NCBI GenBank assembly: GCA_030681555.1
Contig: JAUXRW010000037.1
Coordinates: 1 to 49,391, forward strand
DNA: 49,391 nucleotides
Source of the DNA: Acidimicrobiales bacterium
Lineage (GTDB): Bacteria; Actinomycetota; Acidimicrobiia; Acidimicrobiales; VFJN01
Direction of reading: 5' to 3'
A model generated the notes under the pieces. The model saw nothing but the letters and a program-made list of their open reading frames with translations, searched no databases and was not told where the DNA came from. The translations under genes were made by a program, and so were the position numbers. This document shows, piece by piece, positions 27,229 through 35,938 of the stretch. How positions within the stretch are numbered: position 1 is the first letter of the stretch; the number at the start of each line of letters is the position of its first letter.

Positions 27229-28659
27229 GTGCACGAGCACGACACGATCTACATCGACGGCGCGTGGGTGCCGTCGCAGGGCACCGGCTCGATCGAGGTG
27301 TTCGACTCCACCAACGGTGAGGTCATCGGCCGCATCCCGGACGGGAGCGCGGCCGACGTCGACGCCGCCGTGCAGGCAGCCCGCGCCGCCTTCCCGGAGT
27401 GGTCGGCCAAGAGCCCCGAGGAGCGGGCCAAGTTCTGCAGCCGCATCGCCGAGGGCCTCGGCGCCCGCATGGACGAGATCGCCACCGTGGTCACGCAGGA
27501 GGCGGGCATGCCCAAGTGGCTGAGCCTGCTCGTCCAGGCCGGCCTGCCGATCAACTCCTTCGCCACCGCCGCCGCCATCGCGGAGAGCTACGAGTACGAG
27601 ACCACCCTCGGCAACAGCGTCATCCGCCGCGAGCCGGTCGGCGTGGTCGGGGCCATCACGCCGTGGAACTACCCCCTCCACCAAGTCGCCGCCAAGGTCG
27701 CCTACGCGATGGCCGCCGGCTGCACCGTCGTGCTGAAGCCCAGCGAGGTCGCCCCGCTCGACGCCTACATCCTCACCGAGGTCATCCACGACGTGGGCCT
27801 CCCCGCCGGCGTGTTCAACCTCGTCACCGGCAGCGGTGCGAAGGTCGGCGAGGCCATCTCCCAGCACCCCGGGGTCGACATGGTGTCTTTCACCGGCTCC
27901 ACCCGCGCCGGCAAGGCCGTGGCCGCCGCCGCCTCCACCACCCTCAAGCGGGTGGCGCTCGAGCTCGGCGGGAAGTCCGCCAACATCCTGCTCGACGACC
28001 TCGACGACGCCGCCTTCGAGAAGGCCGTCCGCGACGGCGTGGGCAAGGCCTACCTGAACTCCGGCCAGACGTGCACCGCCCTCACCCGGATGCTCGTGCC
28101 GACCGGCCGCCTGGCCGACGCCGAGCGCATCGCCGCCGACGAGGTGGAGACGAACTACCAGCCGACCGATCCCTTCGCCGCCGGCGCCCGGCTGGGGCCG
28201 CTGTCCAGCCAGGCCCAGGTGGACCGCGTCACGTCCTACATCCAGAAGGGCATCGACGAGGGCGCCAAGTTGGTCACCGGCGGCCCCGAGCGCCCGGAGG
28301 GCCTCGAGAAGGGCTACTACGTGCGCCCCACCGTGTTCTCCGAGGTGCGCAACGACATGACCATCGCGCAGGAGGAGATCTTCGGGCCGGTGCTGTCGAT
28401 CCTGCCCTACGACAGCGAGGACGACGCCGTCGCCATCGCCAACGACTCGCTCTACGGCCTCTCCGGGGGCGTGTGGGGCGGCGACGCCGACCGGGCGAAG
28501 GACGTCGCCCGCCAGATCCGAACCGGGCAGATCGAGATCAACGGCGGGGCGTTCAACCCCAACGCCCCGTTCGGCGGCTACAAGCAGTCCGGCTACGGCC
28601 GGGAGTACGGCACGCACGGCTTCGAGGAGTTCCTCGAGACCAAGGCGATGCAGCTGTAG
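27229..28659 (+). CDS. NAD(P)-dependent aldehyde dehydrogenase
   Basis: A 476-residue protein, normal family length, from GTG 27229 with CAGGGGGAAG upstream as ribosome binding site. The active-site cysteine is in [13 protein letters not shown] (C282), the general-base glutamate in [12 protein letters not shown] (E245), and the oxyanion Asn in TPWNYPL (N147). [11 protein letters not shown] contacts the cofactor and [11 protein letters not shown] is the late family motif. It oxidises an aldehyde to the acid. The substrate cannot be told from sequence, although the closest-looking groups act on aliphatic or betaine-type aldehydes. It is monocistronic. Confidence 0.93.
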   Translation: MHEHDTIYIDGAWVPSQGTGSIEVFDSTNGEVIGRIPDGSAADVDAAVQAARAAFPEWSAKSPEERAKFCSRIAEGLGARMDEIATVVTQEAGMPKWLSLLVQAGLPINSFATAAAIAESYEYETTLGNSVIRREPVGVVGAITPWNYPLHQVAAKVAYAMAAGCTVVLKPSEVAPLDAYILTEVIHDVGLPAGVFNLVTGSGAKVGEAISQHPGVDMVSFTGSTRAGKAVAAAASTTLKRVALELGGKSANILLDDLDDAAFEKAVRDGVGKAYLNSGQTCTALTRMLVPTGRLADAERIAADEVETNYQPTDPFAAGARLGPLSSQAQVDRVTSYIQKGIDEGAKLVTGGPERPEGLEKGYYVRPTVFSEVRNDMTIAQEEIFGPVLSILPYDSEDDAVAIANDSLYGLSGGVWGGDADRAKDVARQIRTGQIEINGGAFNPNAPFGGYKQSGYGREYGTHGFEEFLETKAMQL

Positions 28660-28777
28660 GCAGGTAGCGATCCGCTCCTGCGGGCCGCGACGCACCGCAC
28701 GCGGATGACGGCTGGGCACGCGAGGCCCAGCCGTCGTCGCGTGATCGGGTCGGGGGTGTTCGGGGTAGGAGGCGGTC

Positions 28778-29620
28778 GTGAGCGCAGGGCGGAGGGCGGC
28801 GCGGGCGGCCAAACGGGCCGCCGACAGCGTCTGGGCGGACCGGGTCGCCCGGCTCGGCTTCTGCTGTCGCGGGCTGGTCTACGGGATCATCGGGGCCATC
28901 GCGCTGCAGATCGCCTGGGGCGACCAGGTGGGTGCCCGCAACGACGCGAACAAGAACGGAGCGCTCCGCGAGATCTCCGAGCGCTCGCTCGGCGGCGCGC
29001 TGCTCGTGGTGCTGGCGGTCGGGCTCGGCGGTTACGCGCTCTGGCGGGGGAGCGAGGCCGTCTGGGGCGATCGTGACGAGGACGACGAGCGGAAGCGGAC
29101 GGCCCGCCGTCTGACGTCGGCCGGGAAGGCGGCGTTCTACGCGGTGTTCATGGCCAGCACCGTGCGCTTCACCGCCTCGGGCCCGTCGGGGGGCCATCGG
29201 GGTGACGAGCAGGAGGAGACGCTCACCGCGCGGGTGCTCGATCTGCCCGCCGGGCGCCTGCTGGTGATCGCCATCGGCGTCGTCGTGGTGGCCTACGGCG
29301 CCCACGCCGTCTACCGCGGCGTGACACAGCGGTTCGAGAAGCGGCTGGACACGTCGGCGATGGGGCGGGTGACGGGGCGCGTCATCGACGTCGTCGGCAC
29401 CGTCGGACTGGGGGCCCGGGGCCTGGTGTTCGCTTTGGCGGGCTTCCTGCTGGTCCGGGCGGCGGTGGACTACGACGCGGACGAGGCCGCCGGTCTGGAC
29501 GGCACGCTCGAGCTGATCGCCCGGCAGACCTACGGCCGGGCGCTCCTCACCGCAACGGCGCTGGGCATCATCACCTACGGCGTCTACTCGCTCGCCGAGG
29601 CACGGTACCGTGAGCTCTAG
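28778..29620 (+). CDS. DUF1206 integral membrane protein
   Basis: A 280-residue protein from GTG 28778 with AGGAGG five bases upstream. Three repeats of about 70-80 residues each carry two membrane segments and the recurring pattern R-x-G-x-x-x-R-G-x-V-Y/F-x-x-x-G ([47 protein letters not shown]). This triple repeat is diagnostic of DUF1206, widespread in actinobacteria and of unknown function. Intervening loops are charged. It stands between the aldehyde dehydrogenase and mdh genes. Confidence 0.85.
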   Translation: MSAGRRAARAAKRAADSVWADRVARLGFCCRGLVYGIIGAIALQIAWGDQVGARNDANKNGALREISERSLGGALLVVLAVGLGGYALWRGSEAVWGDRDEDDERKRTARRLTSAGKAAFYAVFMASTVRFTASGPSGGHRGDEQEETLTARVLDLPAGRLLVIAIGVVVVAYGAHAVYRGVTQRFEKRLDTSAMGRVTGRVIDVVGTVGLGARGLVFALAGFLLVRAAVDYDADEAAGLDGTLELIARQTYGRALLTATALGIITYGVYSLAEARYREL

Positions 29621-29674
29621 GCACCGTCTGCCCAGGTTCTCGGGGCCCTCGGCGGGGTCATAAGGTTGAACGGC

Positions 29675-30673
29675 ATGGCCGCCTCCAACCCCCCTGTGCG
29701 CGTTGCTGTCACCGGTGCTGCCGGACAGATCGGGTACTCGCTCCTCTTCCGGATCGCCTCGGGCTCGATGCTGGGGCCCGACCAGCCGGTGATCCTCCAG
29801 ATGCTGGAGATCACCCCGGCCCTCGGCTCCCTCGAGGGCGTCGCGATGGAGCTCGAGGACTGCGCGTTCCCGCTGCTGGCCGGCATGGTCCGCACCGACG
29901 ATCCCGACGAGGCCTTCGGCGACGTCGACATCGCGCTGCTCGTGGGCGCCATGCCGCGCAAGGAGGGGATGGAGCGGGCCGACCTGCTCGGCGCCAACGG
30001 TGGCATCTTCAAGCCGCAGGGCGAGGCCCTCTCGCGCTCGGCGCAGCGGGACGTCAAGGTGCTGGTCGTGGGCAACCCGGCCAACACCAACGCCCTCATC
30101 GCCCAGCGCAACGCCCCCGACCTCGACCCGAGCCGCTTCACGGCCATGATGCGCCTCGACCACAACCGCGCCGTCGCCCAGCTGGCCGCCAAGGCCGACG
30201 TGCACACGACGTCCGTCACCAAGATGACGATCTGGGGCAACCACTCCGCTACCCAGTACCCGGACGTCCTGCACGCGAAGGTCAACGGGAAGCCTGCATT
30301 CACTGCGGTCGGCAGCGACCAGGGCTGGCTCGAGGAGGACTACATCCCGGCGATCCAGCAGCGCGGCGCGGCCATCATCAAGGCCCGTGGGCTGTCGTCG
30401 GCCGCCTCCGCGGCCAACGCCGCGGTGGACCACGTTCGTTCGTGGGTGGCCGGCACGCCCGACGACGACTGGGTGTCGATGGGCGTGGTCAGCGATGGCA
30501 GCTACAGCGTGCCCGAAGGGCTCATCGCCGGCCTCCCGTGCCGGTGCAGCAACGGCCGGTACGAGATCGTGAAAGACCTCGACATCGACGACTTCAGTCG
30601 AGTCAGGATCGACACGTCCGTAGCCGAGCTCGTCGAAGAACGTGAAGCAGTAGCTGACCAGGGCCTGATCTAG
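29675..30673 (+). CDS. mdh: Malate dehydrogenase
   Basis: A 332-residue protein from ATG 29675, with AAGGTTGAA upstream. It belongs to the long, cytosolic-type MDH group: [19 protein letters not shown] is the NAD-binding loop, [19 protein letters not shown] follows, and [12 protein letters not shown] is typical. Substrate arginines and the catalytic pair are in [13 protein letters not shown] and [14 protein letters not shown] (catalytic His). It converts malate and oxaloacetate in the TCA cycle. A 17-bp hairpin just downstream probably ends the transcript. Confidence 0.96.
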   Translation: MAASNPPVRVAVTGAAGQIGYSLLFRIASGSMLGPDQPVILQMLEITPALGSLEGVAMELEDCAFPLLAGMVRTDDPDEAFGDVDIALLVGAMPRKEGMERADLLGANGGIFKPQGEALSRSAQRDVKVLVVGNPANTNALIAQRNAPDLDPSRFTAMMRLDHNRAVAQLAAKADVHTTSVTKMTIWGNHSATQYPDVLHAKVNGKPAFTAVGSDQGWLEEDYIPAIQQRGAAIIKARGLSSAASAANAAVDHVRSWVAGTPDDDWVSMGVVSDGSYSVPEGLIAGLPCRCSNGRYEIVKDLDIDDFSRVRIDTSVAELVEEREAVADQGLI

Positions 30674-30757
30674 CCCCGCCGCGCGGTTCGAGCGCGAGCG
30701 CGAGCCAAAGGGGGCACGCCAGGGGCGGAGCCTCCTCGACGCTCAGAGAGATCCCGT

Positions 30758-30794
30758 AGTTCCTGAAGTAGCCCTCCGGGCTACTTCAGGAACT
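30758..30794. terminator. 17-bp perfect hairpin between convergent mdh and Fpg/Nei gene
   Basis: Arms at 30758-30774 and 30778-30794 are perfectly complementary with a three-base loop (TCC). The right arm contains the last five codons, including stop, of the minus-strand glycosylase gene, so the stem starts inside that coding sequence. No clear T-run follows on either side. It is a likely bidirectional terminator, as expected between convergent genes. Confidence 0.7.
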
Positions 30795-31617
30795 TGCTCG
30801 TCGTGTTGTCGGCGAGGGCCTTGCCGTGGGTCTGGCACGTGGGGCAGTAGGCGACGGTGTAGCGGCTGTACTCCACCGAGCGGATGTCGTCGCTGCACAC
30901 CGGGCAGGGCTGGCCGACCCGGTGGTGCACGTTGCCCGGGCGGTCGGCCGACGAGCTCATCTCGGTGAGGCCGCGCTCGAAGGCGAGGCCCTCGCCGATG
31001 CAGACCTGGATCGCCTCCACCAGCGCCTCGACGTCCTCGTCACTGAGCTTGGTCGTGCTGGCGAAGGGAGACAGGTGGGCGCGGTGGCAGACCTCGTTGG
31101 CCAGGCGCCGCCCGATGCCGGCGATGCGGTGCTGGTCGCGGAGGAACCCGTGCAGGCGCGTCGACTGCACGTCGAGGAGGCGGCGCATGGCGACGGCGTC
31201 GACCGTGTCCGCGTCCGGGCCGAGGTCGTCGAGCGGAGGGTGCCCTTCGGGATCCCCGTCGACGACCCACACGCCGGCCTTGCGTTCGGTGCCGGCCTCG
31301 GTGAGCAGCAGCGCCCGCCCGTCGGTGAAGCGCCATCGCGCCTGCCCGTTCCGGGGCTTGGCCGACTGCTTCTCGTCGCGCTTCAGTCGGCCGCCCTGCA
31401 TCAGGTGCACGACGAACGTGACGACCCCGAAGTCGGCCAGCAGGAGCTTCCCCCGACGACCGAAGAACACGAGGGCGTGGCCGTGGGCTGCGTCCGGCGG
31501 GGGCGCGAACGTCTTCAGCGACGTGAAGGCGATCGGCGTGAACCGCTCGAGCGTGGCGCCGCTGAACGCCGCGTCGAGCCGCTCGGCGTGGGCCTGGACC
31601 TCGGGGAGCTCAGGCAT
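30781..31617 (-). CDS. Fpg/Nei-family DNA glycosylase/AP lyase
   Basis: A 278-residue protein. The catalytic N-terminus is MPELPEV (proline nucleophile after Met removal, then Glu), and the conserved lysine is in RRGKLLLADF (K57). The helix-two-turn-helix is AGIGRRLANEVCHRAHLSP. The C-terminal zinc finger is CPVC with a second pair CPTC (C238, C241, C258, C261). It removes oxidised bases from DNA. The Asn usual in GIGN is Arg here, so it is an actinobacterial Nei/Fpg variant rather than classical MutM. The start overlaps the SCP2 gene by 8 bp, so the two form an operon. Confidence 0.9.
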   Translation of the reverse strand: MPELPEVQAHAERLDAAFSGATLERFTPIAFTSLKTFAPPPDAAHGHALVFFGRRGKLLLADFGVVTFVVHLMQGGRLKRDEKQSAKPRNGQARWRFTDGRALLLTEAGTERKAGVWVVDGDPEGHPPLDDLGPDADTVDAVAMRRLLDVQSTRLHGFLRDQHRIAGIGRRLANEVCHRAHLSPFASTTKLSDEDVEALVEAIQVCIGEGLAFERGLTEMSSSADRPGNVHHRVGQPCPVCSDDIRSVEYSRYTVAYCPTCQTHGKALADNTTSKFLK

Positions 31618-32005
31618 GCGGTCCCTCGATCTCCGAGGCGGCCGGCCGGGCCGGCCCGAACGGGTCGCCGAGGCCGCTGATATCGCCGGCGAGGCCGATC
31701 ACGGAACGCAGGTCGCCGCCGACGCGGAGCCGCCCGTCGATGAAGGCGGCCTGGGCGGACTGCTGGCCGGTGGCGACGGCCTCGGCGGTGACGCGGTCCT
31801 GGGTGAAGGTCACGTCGGCGTCGGGGGACCGTCCGGGCAGGACGCGCATCGACCCGTGCGCGATGCGGATCTCATACGCGACCTCCCCGCCGTCGGGCAG
31901 GGCGACGATCTGCTGCACGACGACCTGCAGGTCCGCTGGCGTCGGGGTGGCGCGGGCGGCCGCATCGAGGTCGGCGAGCCACTCGGCGGACAGGAACTCG
32001 GCCAT
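31610..32005 (-). CDS. SCP2 sterol-binding-domain protein
   Basis: A 131-residue protein with the SCP2-like pattern: FLSAEWLADLDAAARATP at the start, then VAYEIRIAHGSMRVLPG, DADVTFTQDRVTAEAVATGQ and AAFIDGRLRVGGDL. The last helix ends near the C-terminus. Members bind lipids or acyl-CoA in a hydrophobic pocket. It is upstream of and overlaps the glycosylase gene (8 bp); no functional connection between the two is evident. Confidence 0.82.
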   Translation of the reverse strand: MAEFLSAEWLADLDAAARATPTPADLQVVVQQIVALPDGGEVAYEIRIAHGSMRVLPGRSPDADVTFTQDRVTAEAVATGQQSAQAAFIDGRLRVGGDLRSVIGLAGDISGLGDPFGPARPAASEIEGPHA

Positions 32006-32049
32006 CCCGGGAACCTACCGCCGCGCCCGAGGCTCCGGCCCCGTTCTGT

Positions 32050-32231
32050 TTGGCGGCCGCGGTCGCGGCCCGGATCAAGGGCACGTGGCCCCGCCTCAAG
32101 ATCTGCCCGGCCGAGGACTGCCTGCGGCCTTCTACGGCGGCTCCCGCAAGCGATCGAAGCGCTGGTGCTCGATGGAGGTGTGCGGCAACCGCGCCAAGGT
32201 CCGTGCCTACCGGGATCGGGCCCACACGTGA
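32050..32231 (+). pseudogene. Frameshifted remnant of a CGNR zinc-finger protein
   Basis: One frame reads WPRLKICPAEDCLR. A second frame, one base shifted, continues AFYGGSRKRSKRWCSMEVCG and then NRAKVRAYRDR before a stop. Joined, they give the complete treble-clef CGNR zinc finger (CPxxxC then CSMxxCGNR). A single base is missing near 32127-32129. The ~130-residue N-terminal ABATE domain normally present is absent, since only 45 bp separate this from the SCP2 gene start. The finger is a DNA-binding element of presumed stress regulators. The fragment is very likely non-functional unless frameshifting occurs. Confidence 0.75.
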
Positions 32232-32250
32232 CGCGCTACGGTCCGCCGCG

Positions 32251-32595
32251 ATGCAGGAGATCGGCCGGGGCGCCAAGGTGTTCGACCACGCACCCGTGCG
32301 GGGCCGCTTCCGCCCGATGGAGGGCCCCGACGACGTCCTCGAGCTGATGGACAGCGGGGCCGACGGCGTGATCGCGCTGGTGCGCGATGCGGGAGCGACG
32401 TTCCTCGCGCCGATATACCACGAGCTGACCGCGATCATCTGCACGAGCGGGACGGTCCGCAGCCACATCGGCATCGTGAGCCGAGAGTTCCAGGTGCCGT
32501 GCGTGATGGCCTGTGCCTTCAGCGACGGCGAGCCCGAGGCCGGCGCGGAGGTCGAGCTGGACTGCTCCGGCGTGGAGGCGATCGTCCGTGGCTGA
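32251..32595 (+). CDS. Stand-alone PEP-utilising-enzyme mobile (phosphohistidine swivelling) domain
   Basis: A 114-residue protein from ATG 32251. It corresponds to the mobile domain of PEP synthase, PPDK and rifampin phosphotransferase. The signature is TAIICTSGTVRSHIGIVSRE followed by QVPCVMACAF, compared with GGxxSHxAIVAREhGIPxVV in typical members. The histidine that carries the phosphate is kept (RSHIG). It lacks the ATP-grasp and PEP barrel domains. The following gene overlaps by 8 bp and is probably the partner. Confidence 0.75.
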   Translation: MQEIGRGAKVFDHAPVRGRFRPMEGPDDVLELMDSGADGVIALVRDAGATFLAPIYHELTAIICTSGTVRSHIGIVSREFQVPCVMACAFSDGEPEAGAEVELDCSGVEAIVRG

Positions 32596-33754
32596 CGAGG
32601 TGCCAGGTCGAGCCGACGCCGTCGCGGCGGCCAACCGCCTGATCGAGTACCACGGGCCGATCTCCAAGGCCCTCACCCAGGAGCGGACGTCGCTCGAGAG
32701 CGCGCTCATCCCCGTGACGGCCTACATCGTCGTGGCCTGCGCAGAGGCGTTCCTGCGCTACCCGGAGATGATGCGGCGGATCGACGCCGCGATGCCGGCC
32801 GAGGAGATCGGGCGGCGCGCCCGCCGGCCCGGGTGCCAGGTGAACACCTGCTACCTCTGGTCGATCAGCAACTTCTTCCTGCTGGGGCGCAAGATCATGG
32901 GCATGGTCCACCCGGGGGCCGACGACCCGGTGGACACCGCCTACGTGCTCGACTTCTGGGAGCGAGCGGCCCTCGCCTACCGGGGCGACGACGGCACCCG
33001 CCAGGCCTGGGACACCGGCACGGCCACGCCCTACGACACCCCCACCGTCGAGGCCCTCCTCGCCGGCGTACGGCCGATCGAGGACGACGAGCACCGGGCC
33101 CGGGTGAAGCGCTTCGGCGCCACCCTCGTCAACCATCTCTTCCTGCTCTACTTCGACACTCGGGCGGGCTACGGCGACACCGGGCCGTACCCGGTGCCAG
33201 GCCAGCCGGGTCGGACGCTGCTGGTGCGCGACTTCTACCGCCTCGCCGAGGGCGACTTCCCGTGGTCGTCGGTCGCCAGGGACGTGCCGTACCACCACCT
33301 GACCGCGGCGATGGTCCTCGAAGACGTCCAGACGACGATCACCGACTTCGGCACCTCGAACCACGTGCCCGAGGACTACCTCGACCACCTCGTCGGCTTC
33401 GCCCTCTCCACGACCGACGGTCTGCCGCCCGGCGAGCTCCGGCTCGTGCCGCCCGAGGAGCACGACCCGATCGTGGCGGCCGTCCGCAAGGCCCAGGGGC
33501 AGCACTACCGGAACATCGCAGCGATGGACCGGGACGAGAAGATCCGGGCCGGTGCCTACGTGTACTTCACCTTCCTGCGGCCCTTCGCCGAGCTGGCGGG
33601 GGTCGCGGACGAGCTCGACTGGAGCGTTCCCCGTGACCTCCCGGAGCCCGTCTACCAGCTGGTGTCGGCGATGCAGGGCGAGAACGCCGGCGTGCCCGAG
33701 GACGAGGCGTACTACGAGCCGTACTACAAGCCGTCTTCGGCCACCACGGGCTGA
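32588..33754 (+). CDS. Unknown partner protein of the phosphohistidine domain
   Basis: A 388-residue protein from GTG 32588, overlapping the previous gene by 8 bp. It is predicted mostly helical and has no recognised domain. Features include NRLIEYHGPISKALTQERTS, CQVNTCYLWSISNFFLLGRK, RVKRFGATLVNHLFLLYFDT, VPYHHLTAAMVLEDVQTTIT and AGAYVYFTFLRPFAELAGVA, ending in a Tyr/Glu-rich tail. It has neither Walker, ATP-grasp nor PEP-barrel motifs. Coupled translation with a phosphohistidine domain implies that the two act together, perhaps as a split phosphotransfer enzyme. Confidence 0.6.
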   Translation: MADEVPGRADAVAAANRLIEYHGPISKALTQERTSLESALIPVTAYIVVACAEAFLRYPEMMRRIDAAMPAEEIGRRARRPGCQVNTCYLWSISNFFLLGRKIMGMVHPGADDPVDTAYVLDFWERAALAYRGDDGTRQAWDTGTATPYDTPTVEALLAGVRPIEDDEHRARVKRFGATLVNHLFLLYFDTRAGYGDTGPYPVPGQPGRTLLVRDFYRLAEGDFPWSSVARDVPYHHLTAAMVLEDVQTTITDFGTSNHVPEDYLDHLVGFALSTTDGLPPGELRLVPPEEHDPIVAAVRKAQGQHYRNIAAMDRDEKIRAGAYVYFTFLRPFAELAGVADELDWSVPRDLPEPVYQLVSAMQGENAGVPEDEAYYEPYYKPSSATTG

Positions 33755-33841
33755 GGACCGAACCTTCTGCCGGCTGGCGCGTCCGGCCAGGAATGGGGAT
33801 GGAGCACGGCCTGGCCCTGGGGGCCCGCTCGCGACGCGGCT

Positions 33842-34129
33842 GCGTACAGCAGGCGGGAGGAGGCGGCCCCGCGCAACTGGAACGACGTCGCCGCGGCCTG
33901 GGTGCCGCTGCAGGACCGCCTGTGCCGGCTGGACCTGCTCATCTCCGGTGACCGGGCCGATGCCGAGGACGTCGTCGCGGAGGCGATGGCCGCCACCTTC
34001 GTTCCGGGGACCTCGGGCCGGGTCGAGAGCCTGCTGGCGGACGCCCGCACGGCGGTGGTCACCAAGCTTGCGGGCGGAGGACGGCGAGCGGCTGGCATGC
34101 TTCGGCCATGCACGACCTCGGGTGGCTGA
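33842..34129 (+). pseudogene. Remnant of an ECF sigma factor (region 2)
   Basis: The frame encodes WVPLQDRLCRLDLLISGDRADAEDVVAEAMAATF followed by RVESLLADARTAVVTKLAGG, split here only for description. This is the helix pattern of sigma-70 region 2 of ECF factors, in which GD-x-ADAEDVV-x-EA is diagnostic. Region 4 is absent; the frame stops at 34129 inside the next gene. The only start codon in frame is GTG 33902, which would give a 75-residue fragment. The 353-bp space between 33754 and 34108 contains nothing else that I can identify. Confidence 0.6.
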
Positions 34130-35034
34130 CCGCGGCGGACGAGCGGGCCCACCCGCCCGGTGAGGAGCGCCTCTGGAGCGAGTCGTGGTACTTCGACTTC
34201 ACGGACCGCGCCGGCGCGCTCGGCGGCTACGTCCGGCTCGGGCTGTACCCGAACCTCGGGGTGGCCTGGTACTGGGCGTGCCTCGTGGGAGAGGGGCGCC
34301 CGCTCGTCACCGTGCTCGACCACGACGTACGTCCACCCAAGGACGGGTCGCTCGAGATCCGGGCCGACGGCCTCTGGGCGGACCACACCGTCGAGACGGC
34401 GTTCGAGCACGTGTCCCTCGGCTGCGAGGCTTTCGCCGTCGGCGTCGACGATCCGGCAGAGGTGTACGGGGACCTGCGGGGCGACCGGGTGCCGTTCGGC
34501 CTCGACCTCGAATGGGAGACCGACGGCGGCGTGTACCCCTGGCGGGAGACCACCCGCTACGAGGTGCCGTGCACCGTCCACGGGGAGATCCTCGTGGGCC
34601 ACGAGGTGATCGACTTGGACGGCATCGGCCAGCGGGACCACAGCTGGGGGGTCCGGGACTGGTGGAGCCTCGGGTGGGTCTGGACGGCGGGAGGCCTCGA
34701 CGACGGCACCCGCTTCCACACCGCCCGCATCCGGCTGCCCGGCCTCGAGGCCTTCGCCCCTGGCTACGTGCAGCCCCCCGGCGGCGTCCCGGAGCAGATC
34801 GACGTCTGCCGAGCCGAGGAGGAGCTCGGCGAGCACGGGTTCCCGACGACGGCGTCGGTCACGTGTGGGGCGCTCGACCTGGCCGTCGAGCCGGTGGCGT
34901 TCTCGCCGGTGCACCTCGTGGACGACGACGGGTCCGGGCCCCGGCATGCCCGGTTCCCGCGCGCGCTGTGCCGCTTCGAGGCCGCCGACGGTCGTCGGGG
35001 GGTGGGGTGGACCGAGTGGAACCAACCGGGCTGA
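34108..35034 (+). CDS. CrtC/AttH lipocalin-like domain protein (DUF7064/7065-like)
   Basis: A 308-residue protein from ATG 34108. The first half is WYFDFTDRAGALGGYVRLGL with repeated aromatic strands. The centre has the strong motif IGQRDHSWGVRDWWSLGWVW, seen in proteins related to hydroxyneurosporene hydratase (CrtC) and AttH. The second half repeats beta-barrel strands, as in two fused lipocalin-like barrels. Such proteins handle lipids or terpenoids, often as hydratases or accessory factors. The specific role is unknown. It starts within the ECF sigma remnant and is followed by a DedA gene after 13 bp. Confidence 0.55.
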   Translation: MHDLGWLTAADERAHPPGEERLWSESWYFDFTDRAGALGGYVRLGLYPNLGVAWYWACLVGEGRPLVTVLDHDVRPPKDGSLEIRADGLWADHTVETAFEHVSLGCEAFAVGVDDPAEVYGDLRGDRVPFGLDLEWETDGGVYPWRETTRYEVPCTVHGEILVGHEVIDLDGIGQRDHSWGVRDWWSLGWVWTAGGLDDGTRFHTARIRLPGLEAFAPGYVQPPGGVPEQIDVCRAEEELGEHGFPTTASVTCGALDLAVEPVAFSPVHLVDDDGSGPRHARFPRALCRFEAADGRRGVGWTEWNQPG

Positions 35035-35047
35035 CTAGCCTCGTCCG

Positions 35048-35794
35048 GTGCCCATCGCTGCTCTGGCCTCCGTGCTCGCCCTGCTCCCCGACTTCCTCGA
35101 CGCCGAGCACCTGATCGACACGTTCGGCCTGCTCGGCATCTTCGTCATCGTCTTCGCCGAGTCCGGGCTGCTCGTCGGCTTCTTCCTCCCCGGCGACGCG
35201 CTCCTGTTCACCGCCGGCTTCCTCGCCTCCGGTCCCGAGTCGGTGCCCGATGCCCTGCACCTCCCGCTGGTGCCGCTCCTCCTCGGCATCTGGGTGGCCG
35301 CCATCGCCGGTGACCAGGTCGGCTACGTGTTCGGCCAGCGGGTCGGCCCCGCTCTCTTCCGGCGCCCCGACTCACGGTTCTTCAAGCAGGCCAACGTCGA
35401 GAAGGCCACCGCCTACTTCGAGAAGCACGGCGCCAAGACGATCGTGCTGGCGCGCTTCGTGCCCGTGGTGCGGACGTTCACCCCCATCGTCGCCGGGGTC
35501 TCCAACATGGAGTATCGGCAGTTCGTGCGCTGGAACGTGATCGGCGGCACGATCTGGGCCTTCGGCGTGACCCTGCTCGGCTACTTCCTCGGGCAGGTCG
35601 ACGTGATCGAGCAGAACCTGGAGCTGGCCATCCTCACGGTCGTGGGGATCTCCTGCGCCCCCATCGCGCTCGAGCTGCTCCGGGCCCGCCAGGAGCATCG
35701 CGCCAGCGTCCTCACCGACGTGGCGTCGGACCTCTTCGAGCCCGACCTCGGCGACATGATCGAAGAGGCCCGAGACCCCAACGGCAAGCTGTAG
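35048..35794 (+). CDS. DedA-family membrane protein (VTT domain)
   Basis: A 248-residue protein from GTG 35048. The VTT/SNARE-associated domain is clear: FVIVFAESGLLVGFFLPGDA, GDQVGYVFGQRVGP, FEKHGAKTIVLARFVPVVRT and FTPIVAGVSNMEYRQFVRWN, followed by two membrane helices. The conserved acidic (ESGL, PGD) and arginine (ARFVPVVRTF) residues of DedA are present. Members move undecaprenyl phosphate or other lipids across the membrane and influence envelope homeostasis. Confidence 0.92.
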   Translation: MPIAALASVLALLPDFLDAEHLIDTFGLLGIFVIVFAESGLLVGFFLPGDALLFTAGFLASGPESVPDALHLPLVPLLLGIWVAAIAGDQVGYVFGQRVGPALFRRPDSRFFKQANVEKATAYFEKHGAKTIVLARFVPVVRTFTPIVAGVSNMEYRQFVRWNVIGGTIWAFGVTLLGYFLGQVDVIEQNLELAILTVVGISCAPIALELLRARQEHRASVLTDVASDLFEPDLGDMIEEARDPNGKL

Positions 35795-35805
35795 CCCTTC
35801 GGGCT
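35793..35805. terminator. Short hairpin after the DedA gene
   Basis: AGCCC-TTC-GGGCT forms a 5-bp stem right at the DedA stop codon, in the 144-bp gap between convergent genes. A second hairpin (CCGGCC-TGC-GGCCGG, 35834-35848) lies further on. Neither has a strong T-tract, so terminator function is plausible but unproven. The remainder of the gap is GC-rich without other features. Confidence 0.35.
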
Positions 35806-35938
35806 CGCTCACGCCCGCCCGAGCTGGGTGGCACCGGCCTGCGGCCGGCTGCGGGCGCTTCTCCGCCTCCTCCCAACCCGCGTGTGTGGCGAGCCTGGAG
35901 ACCGCGCCACGGGGCCGAGGGCAGCGCAGCGAGCCGAA

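Noticed and set aside
35806-35938. Possible repeat or small RNA in the DedA-sdhB gap
   Set aside because: Short GC hairpins are expected by chance at this base composition. No copy elsewhere in the window was found by eye.
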